64,000 bases of DNA, taken from Phalacrocorax aristotelis (Eukaryota; Chordata; Aves; Suliformes; Phalacrocoracidae). Shown here in pieces: positions 37,901 to 48,990 of this stretch. The notes below the pieces were generated by a model. It did not search any database. It was given only the letters and a program-made list of their open reading frames with translations, and was not told the DNA's origin. A program made the translations under genes and the position numbers. Positions within the stretch are counted from its first letter, which is position 1. Each line of letters opens with the position of its first letter. Location of the stretch: positions 62,001-126,000 of the forward strand of contig NW_027441300.1 in assembly GCF_949628215.1 (NCBI RefSeq). The letters are read 5' to 3'.

Positions 37901-38480
37901 TAAAATCCCTCACGCACCATCCCCCCTCACCTGCTGCTCTGCTGCATCATTTCCCCACCCATAGTGACATTAGTGTGCCCCGAGTAACAGGAAGCAAGCA
38001 TGGGTGGGGACGTATTTACTGAGCATACCGAGATGCTTTCATCAAGATGTTGGAAAAACAAAAATCTAACTATATGTCACCATATTAAAAAAATGGGAGC
38101 AGATGAAAATACAAACTGTTGTCAGCCTAAGGCATAGTCTATCAGTTCAGTCAAAGGAGGTTTCTAAGTAAATGAATCAGCTTGAAACACAACATATCCT
38201 TTACAGCTTAAGTGAGTAGAACACTTAAAAAACTATTAACAGCTATTTATACTAAAAATCTGACCAAAATGGTACCACACTAAAGATTCTTGCTGGTGTT
38301 AGAAAAAGCCTCATCCCTTCCTTACGGCACTGCCGCAGGGAGATAACCCTATGAGACTGCAGGGCAATGCTATAGCGTACCAAGAACCTATGCTTACCGA
38401 TTCCCCACCACGGCTACAGCTCTTTCACTGCTGCTGCTGCACATCATGCTTACTCAATGAAGCCCAAAGTGTCAAACCTA
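37901..38480. repeat. Module D, copy 1 (paralogue of 40950-42040)
   Basis: Ordered matches with the second copy include CAGCCTAAGGCATAG (38125; CAGCCTAAGGGATAG at 41682), AAACACAACATATCCTTTAC (38186; AAACACAACACATCCTTTAA) and CATCCCTTCCTTACGGCAC (38311 and 41873). It has lost CpGs that copy 2 retains. Confidence 0.82.
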
Positions 38481-39084
38481 AATCAGGGGAACACAGCTGC
38501 CCTTCTGAAGGCAGGCTGCTTGGGGTGATGGGGGGAGCTGTGCGTCAGGGCACAGGGCAGCCAGGCAGACCAGATGCCAGTGGCTGACCTGCAAAGGAGT
38601 TGTGCACTGCTGAGCCTTGGCCTTCATTGGCTTGTCAGCACCTCGCCTCGCCTCTGCACTGCCAGGACCCTGCTCTGCTCATCCTGCATAAGCACAAGGC
38701 TTCAGCAAGCACAGAACAGGAGGCCAGGGTAAGTGAGGGCATGTCACCAAGAAAAAACCCACACAGGAGAAAACCTCATGCAGGAGGCCCATTTCAGTGG
38801 AAGGGAGGGCACAGACACATGGAGAGGAAGGGTGGGGGAGGAGACAGACACTGCTGGATGGGGGAATGTCTGGGCAGACACTCCATGGGGAACATGCATG
38901 GGGATGACTGACACCAGGGGGTCCCCCCAGGATAATCCACAACGGGCAACTCACCTGGGATAACCTGCAGATGATGATCCGCTCCAGATAACTGACCCAC
39001 TGCGGAGAATCCATTCCAGACAAGCCCCAGAAATGCCCTTCCAAATGCAGGTGTTTCACACCTAGTAATCCCCAAAACAGGATT
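38481..39084. other. Unassigned stretch
   Basis: Mixed sequence with no recognised gene. A single THTGE word occurs at about 38760 in one frame, without the flanking C2H2 finger pattern. Several AGATAAC/GGTAACT-type words recur near 38930-39000. Confidence 0.3.
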
Positions 39085-39400
39085 TTCATAGTTTTTTTTT
39101 TTATAGGGTTGGGTTGGTCAATTATTGCTTTGGAGGGTTTTTTTTTTATCCTTGGGTTGTGTTGTTTTCCATTTTGCTGGGTTTCTTGGGGATTTGTGTT
39201 TTGAGTCCTTTTTTTTTTAATAATATAAAAATTGGGGTTTTTTTTTCAAAAACATTGTATAAAGTGGGGGGGTTTGTGTTTTTGAACCACAAGAATTGCT
39301 GATTTTCAGTTTATGTTTTGTGGATGAGAGTGGCTGGTCCATGGGTTTTCTTCATTTGGAGTTTTTTGTAGGTTTTTTTTTTTGTGGTGTGTGTTTGTTT
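39085..39400. other. T/G-rich, C-poor tract
   Basis: Runs of 7-10 T alternate with GGGTT, GGTTTG and GTGTTT words over about 310 bp, and cytosine is almost absent. It has the opposite strand bias to the C/A-rich tract at 48025-48165. No coding or structural element recognised. Confidence 0.7.
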
Positions 39401-39980
39401 TGTCACTCCCCAGCCCACCTACCTGATGTGCGGAAAGCGGACTCCACAATCTGTAAGATTGTGAAGTAGGTATGTTTATTCAGTGCTGGGCAGCACGGGG
39501 GGTAGTCCCACCAAAGTCATGCGCACCTGTGTGATAGTTTGTCTTCCATTTATATAGTAAAGCATTACAGATACATACAATTTCCCAATACGCCTATAGA
39601 TATGCATGACCTTTCCCCACGTCGTATTAAAATTAGCCAAAAAAGTAGTTTCCATAAATCTTTCCCAACTGAGCTTGCGCAGTGCCTCCTCGTGGTGGTG
39701 ATCGGGGGTAGTAAAGATGAAGGCTGCTGGCTCCTCTTCATCACCGCTAGTAACCTTTTGGTTTTGCGCAGACTCAGTTATCTCTTGACACTTGTCTAAA
39801 CTACTGTTTTACCTGGTTCTTTAGACAATTTTCCATCCTTCTCAGGAATTTGTCCTTCGCAAGTGGATTCCAGGCCTCCTTGCTAATTATTTTACACAGT
39901 GGCTAGACAAGCGTTCCGCAACAATTAACTTTCAGCTGGATAAGCATTCAGAGATAGAACAGTTAACTTCTGGGTTTGCA
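39401..39980 (-). mobile_element. LTR, antisense, right boundary uncertain
   Basis: The left end TGTCACTCCCCAGCC reads on the minus strand as an LTR 3' end. A minus-strand AATAAA lies at 39475-39480 and TATATAAA at 39549-39556, in the order and spacing (about 75 bp) of an LTR promoter and poly(A) signal. The right edge is set at a CA near 39980 but could lie elsewhere. I found no target duplication. No gag, pol or env is seen next to it, so it is probably a solo LTR. Confidence 0.65.
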
Positions 39981-40059
39981 TCTTAAGAGCCCCTTCCCCC
40001 TTTCATAGCCCCCAGCCATTTTCTTGCTTTCCAGCTGCACAAATCCACCTGGAGTTGAC

Positions 40060-40345
40060 TCTTCCAGTTTGCTTTGGTTCCACCACCCCCCACCACTGCA
40101 GACCCAGACTCAAAAGGTTTGGGGTTCTTTTGTACCCTGGCAGCAGCTCCCACTCCGCATATGCAGCCCCATAGGGGAAAATCCCCATTTGGGGGAATCA
40201 GGCCCACACTGGGATAGGAAAAGGAGAAGGCGAGAGGGGCAGCATTTGAAAGCACATTTGTATCTTCAGTTGATGGGGGGAGTTGAGGGGCGTTGTCCAA
40301 TTTATAAATCCTATGTATAAATAGGGTTTCTTTGCATTTTAAAAA
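40060..40345. repeat. Module C, copy 2
   Basis: Paralogue of 36341-36640, spaced about 3.7 kb from it. It shares GGCAGCAGCTCCCACTCC-type, GAAAAGGAGAAGG and GGGGCAGCATTTGAAAGC-type blocks, and a CTATGTATAAATAGGG/CTATAAATAGTG end. Confidence 0.75.
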
Positions 40346-41065
40346 CCTTATATAGCATAGACATTTACACTTATGTGTGTACTTACACATCCATATGCTT
40401 ATGGAATACATATATTTTACACATATCTATTTAGACTATTTACACTTACACAGAATAGCTATTTCCACATACCTGTTTAGACTTACATATCAATACATAC
40501 ATAGAACACCTATTTAGACTAGCTATCTGCTTACTTATACTTTTCTGACACTTGAATCTTTTTCAACTTCTCTATTTAGACATCTACTTAGACTATGTAA
40601 TACACAGTAAGTGTAGATGCTCGCTCTAGTCAGACTTCCTTCTATTTTGAATTCCTTCATAAATCCTTTTTCTTCATTTTAAACGCCTTTATTTTTTATT
40701 TTAAATGTATGTAGACAGGCGAGTTACTTTTGTATTTTAAAATCCCGTATCTCAATGTAGAATTCTTTCTATCCTAAAATCCCTTTATACATCTATAAAG
40801 TAATAATACTTTTCAATATATATAAAATAAGAGGTTTTCTCTAATTCAGTGCCTCACACCCACGTTTGCTTCTTAAAATATTTTTCTTAATAGCCCCCTG
40901 AATTTTCTGGCATTTTTGGGCTACAACCCCCCTTTTTGAGGGGGGGGAACCCCTAGATGACCCACACACACTGACCTGCTCCTCTGATGCATTATCAGCT
41001 CCCCCATTGACACTGGGGTGCCCTGCATGACATCATCACCCGCCCAGGACTCCCCCTATTTTATT
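40346..41065. repeat. AT-rich degenerate repeat and flank, copy 2
   Basis: Continues the paralogy: CTATTTAGAC words to about 40620, then AT-rich DNA with ATTCAGTGCCTCACACCCAC and a CCCCCC/GGGGGGGG stretch near 40930. This corresponds to 36641-37369 plus the LTR-free target site. Confidence 0.65.
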
Positions 41066-41124
41066 ATAGTAAGGTTGGACTAGGTGATCCCTGAGGTCCC
41101 TTCCAACCTAAGAATCTGTGATTC
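41066..41124 (+). mobile_element. CR1 3'-terminal fragment
   Basis: AAGGTTGGACTAGGTGATCC then CTGAGGTCCCTTCCAACC and AATCTGTGATTC is a sense CR1 3' end. Only the terminal 60 bp is present. Confidence 0.85.
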
Positions 41125-41199
41125 AACCCCAAGAAGGGCACTAAACAAGGGAATCTGCTCCAACCTGCAGCTCATTAATAGTGTCATTTACAAAGGTAC

Positions 41200-41600
41200 A
41201 CACACCCACCCCACCCACCCCCCCAAAAAAGGGGAGCTCTGCTAATATCTAAAAGGTGGGGCAGCCCCCCCAGCCCCTGTCCGCAGGCTGGCGGCCACCC
41301 CACAGCGGAGCGGGAGCGTGCCAGAGGACAGTGTCACATCTCTCTCAGGCTCTGCTCGGCCATGCTCCCCCTCTGTTACCGCTCTGGGACGGGCTCCCTG
41401 GGGCAACAAACAGCCCCGGTCCCTGGGGGCCCCGACTCTCCCCTCCAGGCAGCCCTTGCGGCCGCACCTGCGGGGCACCTGCTGGAGACAGAGCCGGGAG
41501 CCTCCAGGCAGAGGGATGGCCCCTTACCTTCACCACGCTTAACGACCAGCAGGCAAACCCGGGCCGGGGGGCATCTCTTGAGCATCACGAGACACTTAGA
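41200..41600. other. GC-rich CpG-containing stretch in module D copy 2
   Basis: About 400 bp of GC-rich sequence without a counterpart in module D copy 1. It overlaps several short open frames on both strands. The minus strand contains a candidate exon (41528-41606). No product is recognised. Confidence 0.35.
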
Positions 41601-41606
41601 AGACAT
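41528..41606 (-). CDS. Candidate first coding exon, unidentified
   Basis: Minus-strand ATG at 41606 opens 26 codons (MSSKCLVMLKRCPP, then ARVCLLVVKRGE) and runs into GAAG directly followed by GTAAGG (intron from 41527), a good splice donor. A cluster of CpGs lies just downstream. Against it: no acceptor-linked second exon can be shown, the equivalent ATG is absent from module D copy 1, and the peptide matches nothing I recognise. Treat it as a hypothesis only. Confidence 0.2.
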
Positions 41607-42040
41607 CTGAAAAACAGAAATCCCAAACTATATTTCAGCACGTTAATAAAATAGCACAGAAGAAAATGGAGGAGCTCAGTCAGCCTAAGGGATAGGAAGG
41701 AAATTGAGCCGCAGCAAGATCCTAGGCAAACAGGTCATCTCAAAACACAACACATCCTTTAAAAGCTAGAGTGATTGGAACACTTGAAAACAGTATTAAG
41801 ACTAACCGATACCATTTTGAACAGATTCTTCGTGTAACACTGAACGCTCTGGCTGCTGCTGGAAAACGTCTCATCCCTTCCTTACGGCACCGCTGCGGGG
41901 AGATAACCCCGTGAGGCTGCGGGGCAAAGTTGTACCAGAACCTCCGCTTACAGACCCACCGCAGCAGCTACAGCCCTCGCCCTGCCGCCGCACGTCTTGC
42001 TGCCTGGCTCCACGAAGCCTGAAGTGAAGCGTCAAACTTG
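41607..42040. repeat. Module D, copy 2
   Basis: Paralogue of 38040-38480. Besides the sequence blocks, both copies keep a minus-strand GTAAGC donor-like word at the matching place (about 38394 and 41945). Copy 2 retains CpGs that copy 1 has as TpG or CpA (ACCGCTGCGGGG against ACTGCCGCAGGG). Confidence 0.8.
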
Positions 42041-43079
42041 AAAGAGTAACGTAAAAAATTAAGAATAAGTCTCAGTAATTCACTTTGTGCTGAGAAGGCG
42101 GGCGCGTGTTTACGCACATCCAATATGAGCGTCTAGGCTATAAAAGCTTTCCATTTTCCTTCTGCGTTCATTTAACTCGCACAGCCGTTCACGCCCGCCA
42201 TAAGATTATCTATCTCCAAAATACACAGCAGCAACGTGACTGGGGGGTTTTGGCGTGTTACGGAGTCGGGAGGGACGTCCGCCCAGCTGTCCCGCCCAAG
42301 AGGTGCTGCTGAACTGCCAGGGAAACGCGCGTCGAAAGCGAGACTGAAATAAAATACTTAAGAGCGCTCCCTCAAAATACCGGCAGGAAACCCCCCCGCC
42401 CCCCAACATTCAGTCGCCCCTCATTAAATATTCACAACAAATACCTACCTGCTTAAGTACACCTAACAAATCGTACCCTACATCTGCTTGGCAGTTACAG
42501 CTGAAACAGCGCAAGTCACGTCGTAAATCAGACACTGTTAGCTTTTTTTAAACTTTCATTTATGACAGAAGAATCGGTGCGTGAAGAGATCCCCGATACA
42601 GTTTTACTTTTTTGGGGGAAAAAACATACCACAACAAAAAAAACACGCAAATCAAATCCCCAGTGTTGCAATACACGGGGCTACCAAGAAGGACCGGCAG
42701 ACCTGCTAATGCGTTCGGCTGTACCGAAGCATGCAGGGGAACCGTATTTTTATGGTATCTCGACTGTTACAACTGGGAACCCAAGCACTACCAATGCCAT
42801 CAACATCTGGAGTATGTGCTGTGCTTGGATCTCCGCAAGGACCATTGATTTTTTTATCTTAAAAAAAAAAAGCAATACTTTGCAAGTCTTGTGCTGATGA
42901 GTTCTACTGACAAAGACATTGTCTCTGAGATGCACTCTGATGGCAAGTTCATAGAATGCAACCTCACTGAATAAGAAATATCTCAATTTTATAAAATCTC
43001 TTCCTAACAAAAGTCACACTGCGGGGCTTTCAGATGGGCCAGATTATGAATCCTTTCACAACAAGAAACACACCAGCTA
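42041..43079. other. Unassigned stretch with an isolated TATA-like word
   Basis: No gene recognised. TATAAAAG at 42139-42146 is followed within 60 bp by pyrimidine-rich sequence, which could be a core promoter, but no supported open frame follows. Short A and T runs occur near 42540-42650 and 42845-42870. Confidence 0.3.
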
Positions 43080-44644
43080 ACCAGGATATTCTCGCAGTGG
43101 CCAGGTGCCTCTTCATCACGTGGAAAAAAAAATAAAAAAAAAACCAAAAAAAAACCGAAAAAACACCAGGGCCAGCAATAAGTATCACACAGGTCAACAC
43201 AGATCTCTACCAGAGCACCCCCTCATCAAAACGAACATGCCCATCGGCTCACCTGCTCTGCACAGATTCCAGCATCACACCCCGCTTCCGTCATCGCTTG
43301 TGGCACCAAATGTATGAACACACAGTAAACTACCGTTACGCTCGTGAGAAATCACCGCCCCGTGACTTCCTCATTACTACCCAGCTCACTTCTAATGCTC
43401 ATACGCCGTTCCAAAGACGGCCCACGTGTTACCTACAAAACTGAAGAGCTCGACGACGGACCACAGCATTCTCTGGTCTTAGATGCTGGCCACTGCCCCA
43501 CCTTCTCAGACCTCTCATAGGCATGCGGCAGCACCGCTCCGAGCCTGCCAGCGGCACCTGCAAAAAGCCAAGCGAAAAGGCACCTCCTGAGATGCTGCCC
43601 GATGCCATAGCCTGCCCGCACCGATCCCCGTCTCGCACCCCTTTCCCTCGACAGCCTCCCACCCAGCCTACGTCACTTCCAGGTGCCGTGTTCAGCTCGC
43701 CCGCCGTCCGTAACACCCGAACAACGCGCGTTGCTTATAACTTCCCCAGCAACACAACACCTCAGAAGAGCTGCTACTTCAGCCCACCAATCGCCACTCG
43801 CCTTGCTCGACTTGCCTCCTTTGCTCATTGCTACGCTACTTCAAACCCGAAACAAAAGACAAACGCAAGGAGCAACGGAGTCATAGAGCCATCGGTCACA
43901 TCTTCCCTCTATATACACCACGCACCAACTCACCCGCTTACATCGGTCCCCTCAGTTCCCCTCCGTCGCCCTGCACGACTCGTCCCTCGGCATCTCCAAA
44001 ACCAATACCAAACAAGTCGCCTGGTTGCACAGCAGTACCTTAACTGTTCCTGAACACCGACTATAACCTGCCATTAAAAACAAACATATGACATCAAACA
44101 TGAAGCCCTACGCACGTACAAGCTTGAACACCCTGCAGAGGTAATCTGCTCAGCTGAACTCTAGCTGCCTCTCCCAGATAGCCACGGTCACGGCCTCCGA
44201 GCCCACAAAACGTCACGGTGATTACGGTCCTTGCCTGCTGAGGAGGGCCACTCCATCCGAGATGACAGTACCACCTTTCCCCCAACAGCCTTGGCATAGC
44301 AACAGATGAACCCTAAGCTCTCATCGCTGTGCCACCTACCCGACTCTACACGGCCAGCAAGGCGGCTCCGAGCCAAACTCACAAAACGCACACACCAACG
44401 CTATGAGAAACACTACAAACTGCGCGCCTCCGAGACGAGAGAACGCTCTCGGCAAACACAGAGACAACTGGACGGAAGAGCTCGTCCAGCAACAAGACCT
44501 GCAGAACCCTGACAGTGACGCAAGGAGGCCCTAACGCGATCCAAAAAGATTAGAAGAGCGTCAGGGCCCGTGACAAGAAGTTCCTCTCAAAACTGAGAGG
44601 GAGGAGGCACAAGAAGCCCAGCTACAAGACCTAAGAATGTAAGG
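43080..44644. repeat. Diverged 2.16 kb monomer, CpG-retaining
   Basis: Aligns to monomer phase about 535 to the monomer end. Landmarks are CAGGTGCCTCTTCATCACGT near 43100, GGCACCTGCAAAAAGCCAAG near 43552, CACACCAACTCACCCGCTTA-like sequence near 43920, GTGCCACCTACCCGACTCTA near 44330 and CGTGACAAGAAGTTCCTCTC near 44570. It has many substitutions and indels, but CpGs are common. Confidence 0.87.
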
Positions 44645-45365
44645 ATGCAGGAAAGAAATCACGCTCCCTGAAAACAGACAGCGACAGAGCAGAGCTGTTC
44701 ATGCATCTGGGAACGACGCCGCAGACGACAACTGCCCAGAAACTCCTCAAACATCAGAGCGATCCACGCTTTAAACTGTAACGCAAAAAGAAGCACCCGA
44801 TGGGCGCCGGCCCCACAATTAGAACCTTGCCAGCCCCTAGGGATAGCGCTGTGCTCCTGAGAGCAAAGAGAACAAAGTCACCAGCCCCATGCGCCCCCTC
44901 ACTGCGACCCAGCTCGCCTGAAATGCTCCTCAAATAGCCTTCAGTCGCATCTTCCCTTTAATCCTGCACACGGACCCGCCACCTTAGTGTGCTCTACTCA
45001 GCTCTGCTCTGTCACCCTGCACAGCTCCATCTTCATCCTCTGCAAGAACAGCATGATAGAACAAGTCACCTGGACGCACAGCAACAGCTTAACCATTCCA
45101 CAGGTCTTGCTTCCACGTAGGAATACCATCTAGAGCCCAACTACTGCATGCCATTAAAGGAAATACCTTCAATCAAATGCTAAGCCCCACGCACGTACAA
45201 GCTTGAACAGCTGAGAGGTGCCCTCTGCTCAGCTAGCACTCTAGCTGCCTCTCCCAGACAGCTACGGTCATCCCCTCGGCACCCACAAAACACCCCGGAA
45301 ATTACCATCCTCGCCCGCTGCCAACGGCCACTCGCTCCGACGAGGGTTGTACGGGCGTTGCCAAA
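44645..45365. repeat. Second diverged monomer with large internal deletions
   Basis: Restarts at monomer phase about 1 (ACAGACAGCGACAGAGCAGA near 44675, GGGAACGACGCCGC near 44710, GGGCGCCGGCCCC near 44800) and then jumps, keeping GTCTTGCTTCCACGTAGGAA near 45103 and CTAGCTGCCTCTCCCAGACA near 45241. Only about 720 bp remains of the 2.16 kb. Confidence 0.83.
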
Positions 45366-46300
45366 ACAGTCTACGCATATTAACATTAACCATATACTCT
45401 TATTGCTATTCTTTCCCCCGCTCTACCATTGCTACACCCCCAGGCGGAGCAGCTCTGACACAGGCATCGACGTGCACGGACCGACACCGCTCACAAATAC
45501 TACAAGCGACGCGATCGAGGCACCTAAGAAAACTCTCACCGAGACGACGGACTTCCGGCCCAGAGATGCCACCGGGCGAGAAGATCTATACGGCAGCGAG
45601 GAAGAAGCTATAGCATCCGCAGAGAAGTCACCTACCATCATCACCTGCGATGAAACCATATACCCACAACTAGGACGATGCACGAGCGACAAGCCACTCT
45701 TAAAGACCTCAGAACGTACAGGTGCAGGGAACAGGTCCCAGAAAAGGGCCCTGCGTATTCAGACTGCTCTTCAGCAGCAGTACTGAGGCCGCCTTAATCA
45801 CCGCCGCAAAAAGATGACCTTCTATAAAGGTCTAATATTTCAGACACAAGACAAATCTATGCAGTAGACTTAAAATGCGAGAAAGGAAGCTCTCGGTTAC
45901 CATTATGCCGATGAGCCAGGGCTTGCAAAACCCTCAATATTGCTACCTAGGTGCCTGCTCAGCACGGAGAACAACAGACACATCGAGACCCAAGTACAGT
46001 AAGGAACAGACTACAAAATCCACACAACAGCACAAGCACAGGCAGGAACTCCCCTGCCTGGCAGATGCTTCTGTTTTGCAGAAAGGACACCACAACCTCT
46101 CTCGGCCCAAACGTGTCCGGTCTCTGAACGGTACCCTCCACTGATTTTACAACCCTTGCCTGCCCCACCTGCGCTTCCCCCAACCGACCGGCCACCTGCA
46201 CAAAGACAGCATCGGCCCCTCAGCTTCCCTTCCAAATCCGGGGGCTCAAAAGCCATCCTTTAAGAAGGCCACACAGGCTATGTAGGATGGGGCTGTGGTC
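45366..46300. other. Unassigned stretch with short open frames
   Basis: 45375-45420 matches the block at 27950-27995 (ATTAACCATATACTCTTATT against ATTAACTATACACTTGTATT). The rest to 46300 has no recognised match. A plus-strand 142-codon frame (45358-45786) lacks any domain I recognise. It is too weak to call a gene. Confidence 0.35.
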
Positions 46301-46329
46301 ACACGGATACTCTTCATCTCCAAATGTGC

Positions 46330-46520
46330 GGTGCCATCACTCAGCGTCACACCACTCAACGCCGGCCACTTCCGCAACAACAGCCTCCTCGGAAGCGCCG
46401 TGAACTTCCGCTCCCCCACGCTCTAATGAGGCTGGATGTCGCGGCCGCCGCCACCTACGGTGCCTACAGAACCAGAGAGACAAGGTGACCGCTGCGCCTG
46501 GAAGCGGCCGCCCGCTCACA
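46330..46520. promoter_or_regulatory. CpG-rich patch with ETS-type sites
   Basis: Within 45 bp lie three GGAA-core sites: GCGGAAGTG on the minus strand (46368-46376), TCGGAAGC on the plus strand (46389-46396) and GCGGAAGTT on the minus strand (46403-46411). They are followed by a GCGGCCGCCGCC block (46441-46452). ETS sites plus CpG density are typical of avian and mammalian housekeeping promoters. No supported transcript is visible. Confidence 0.35.
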
Positions 46521-47869
46521 AACAATTCCACACCTCAAAAATAACAGCTGCTACGGTTTCCTGTTCATCGCTCACCTTGCCCGATGAGCTCGGGGCAGAC
46601 ATCCCGCTTTGCATATAGTTTTGTGAGTCCCTTCATTAACTAGTCACATAGGTGCTCGCACTGCACGACCCCTCCGTTGTCACGTGCTGACCTACCTTCT
46701 CACGATGCTCTGTTCGCCCCCTCCCTCCCGTGTCCGGCTCCCTGCCATGCATCTCCACCAACAGCCACATTCCAGACTCATCCTTTCCCCTACCGTGCCA
46801 ACACGGCTCCGCTCACCTCCCAGTCCGTGCCTCCCGGGTCAGTGGCCGCGTCAGGCGCCTGCTCACGTACTCGGTCCGTCCCCGATGGCTGGGGAACCGT
46901 CACCTTCAATGCTGGGCCCACTTCTGGGGAAATACGGAGAGGCACACAGATATTAGACACTGCTTTCCAAAAGCAAGAGCTCACCACGCAAAACAAACAA
47001 ATCCTTTTGACTGACTTGTTCGGCAACACAGAGACCCCAAAGGCAGAAATCCCAGACGAGTGACCTCACAGCCTGCCCCGTCACAGCACACGACGCCATC
47101 TGCTCGCCTTTGCTGTCACGCCTCACTCAATTGTCCTGCTTAACCCTAGACCTATTACTTGAACTGCAAGAAAAAGTCAAACCACGCAACACACAAAAAT
47201 TACAGTTCGTGTCAGATGACTCAAGCACAGGCGGACACCGATAGGGCAAATGCCAAAAGCAATAGGGGAAGCAAACGGGCGTGGCTGGTGTAGTGACACA
47301 CACTCCCTTTGTAGGTAACTCACTCCTGAGCGACTCCATGAACAGCTGGGTGGAGAACCTCTCGGCAGACAGCACGCTCGAGTGGCCGCGCTGACACATA
47401 CGGGGAAGGAGACTGGGCTACCGGAGGCTGCTTGCACACAGAACGCGGCCATTAGCTAACACTTAAACACCCCTTTCCCAACCATCCCCCGGTACCAAGA
47501 CTTCAAAAACCCCTCCTCTCCTCCTGAACTGTTAGGGAAGGAACCTCACTCCTTCCCGACAGCTCCTGCCCTGTATTTGCACCCCTAAAGCCCCTCTGTC
47601 AGCCGCTCCTCGGGAGCTGCCCTTCCCACCTCTGCCCCGCGTTCTGCGAGCACCTCCCACCTTCCGGCTTCCCGCAGACTCCGTGCTCTCTACAGGCCCA
47701 CAAAATAACAGAAGCCCTGATGCTTATAATCTACAAGGGACCTGCCACAAGCTGCAAAGGTTCTCGGGACAACGTGGTACTCTGCGGGCGATCGGGAAAG
47801 GCGACGAGCAGTTCCGTAACCCGACACACACTATGCATTACGCCCCTGCTGCTTTCTGAAGGAAGGCTA
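46521..47869. other. Unassigned stretch
   Basis: Mixed GC-rich sequence. A minus-strand frame beginning MQSGMSAPSSSGK near 46614 runs into AAG-GTGAGC (a donor-like junction near 46575). Plus-strand 46677-47063 is open for 128 codons without a recognisable domain. Neither can be tied to a gene. Confidence 0.3.
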
Positions 47870-48990
47870 GAGCTCCATATACAGATGTGTACAACACACT
47901 CACCCTAACCCCTACCGCAGCATCTCACCATCAGTCCTATTGAGAGATAACGTCAACAACTTGCACAACACACAGGCAAAACCGGTGGAAAAAATATAAG
48001 CTTCTATCTTTGGTCAAGTCATAAAATTCCGGGAAAACAAAACAACCAAACAAAAAAACCTACCACACACACAAAAGAACAACAAACCACAAACAAAAAA
48101 ACCCAGACAAAACCATAACACCCCCACAAAACCAAATAATCCAAAACAATCTATCAGACCATCTTGCTACCCCTGAACACCCAACACAAACTTACTGACC
48201 CAAGGAAAAACAAAAGCTCGTACAAGTGTACTTTCTAATATATATCTGCTGCTCAACTTTGACTGCTCCTTAATCTCTTACCTCAGCCAGAAACCTCCCC
48301 ATCTCTGAATGTCAAAACACACCTACCCAAAGAGCTTAGACAGCTCAAAACCTGCAACCAACTCAAGGAACAGTACCAGAGAAGCCCAGGAGCAGAATGA
48401 GCCTCCCGAAAAAAGGCTGGGGCTCATCTACGCCAGCGGAATGGCAAAGCAGAATGAAATTTTTTAAGAACCCCTTCTCAAAAAATATCTCTGGTTATAA
48501 AGTCAATCATTTACTGTAAAACCATCAACCATTCGGAGTCACCTCAACGCTCTCTCTCGCTCAGTCCCTTAACAGAACTGGATCAGTCTCAAAGGACAAA
48601 AAACATGAAAAGAAACGTGGAAATACACAAGCGTATCGGGAACTGTATGAAGCAGTTAAATTAACACCTCAATAGCTGGGACAAAACTAAATTGTAAAGG
48701 ACAACAAAAAAACACCCCAGGAGACGCATCGATAAAAACAGATGAAGGCGCTCTCTTCTCGCAGAAGCTCAAGGAGAGACATGAGCCAACGGTACACAGC
48801 TCTGGGGTATCGGATACCGAAAAGAAACATACTCGAGACAGAAAACAGACTGCTGTGGAGCACAAAGGTGGCTTTGGCAAAGGTTCTGCCGGGACAAGAG
48901 TCACAGTTACAGGGAACGGACAGCGGCCGGCAGGGGAAACGCCGTCGGCGTGGAGGGGCCAGCGGGGTAAATGCCGCCCTCAGCTAACGC
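47870..48990. repeat. Module B, copy 2
   Basis: Paralogue of 27951-29370 with the same block order. The region matching 28500-28925 is missing: CTGGGGCTCATCTACGCCAG (48419) passes directly to GGAATGGCAAAGCAGAATG (48439), whose counterpart is at 28926. It is CpG-richer than copy 1. Confidence 0.8.
48025..48165. other. C/A-rich, nearly G-free tract
   Basis: About 140 bp of AAACAAAACAACC, ACACACACAAAAG and CCCCCACAAAACC words with very few G. It lies inside module B copy 2, where copy 1 has ordinary A-rich sequence (28125-28200). This suggests local simple-sequence expansion. Confidence 0.65.

Noticed and set aside
38733..38800. KTHTGEN word resembling a C2H2 zinc-finger linker
   Set aside because: No cysteine pair or correctly spaced histidines around it, and no second finger.
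42139..42146. TATAAAAG as a core promoter
   Set aside because: No supported open frame or exon downstream; kept only as a remark in the unassigned stretch.
42889..42937. TGATGA and CTGA words within a GTGC/GCAC stem, like a C/D snoRNA
   Set aside because: Only about 46 nt long, the C box lacks its purine, and the guide regions are too short.
45358..45786. 142-codon plus-strand frame, hydrophobic near its N-terminus
   Set aside because: No domain, no promoter or splice support. The start overlaps the block shared with 27950 and the frame is not kept there.
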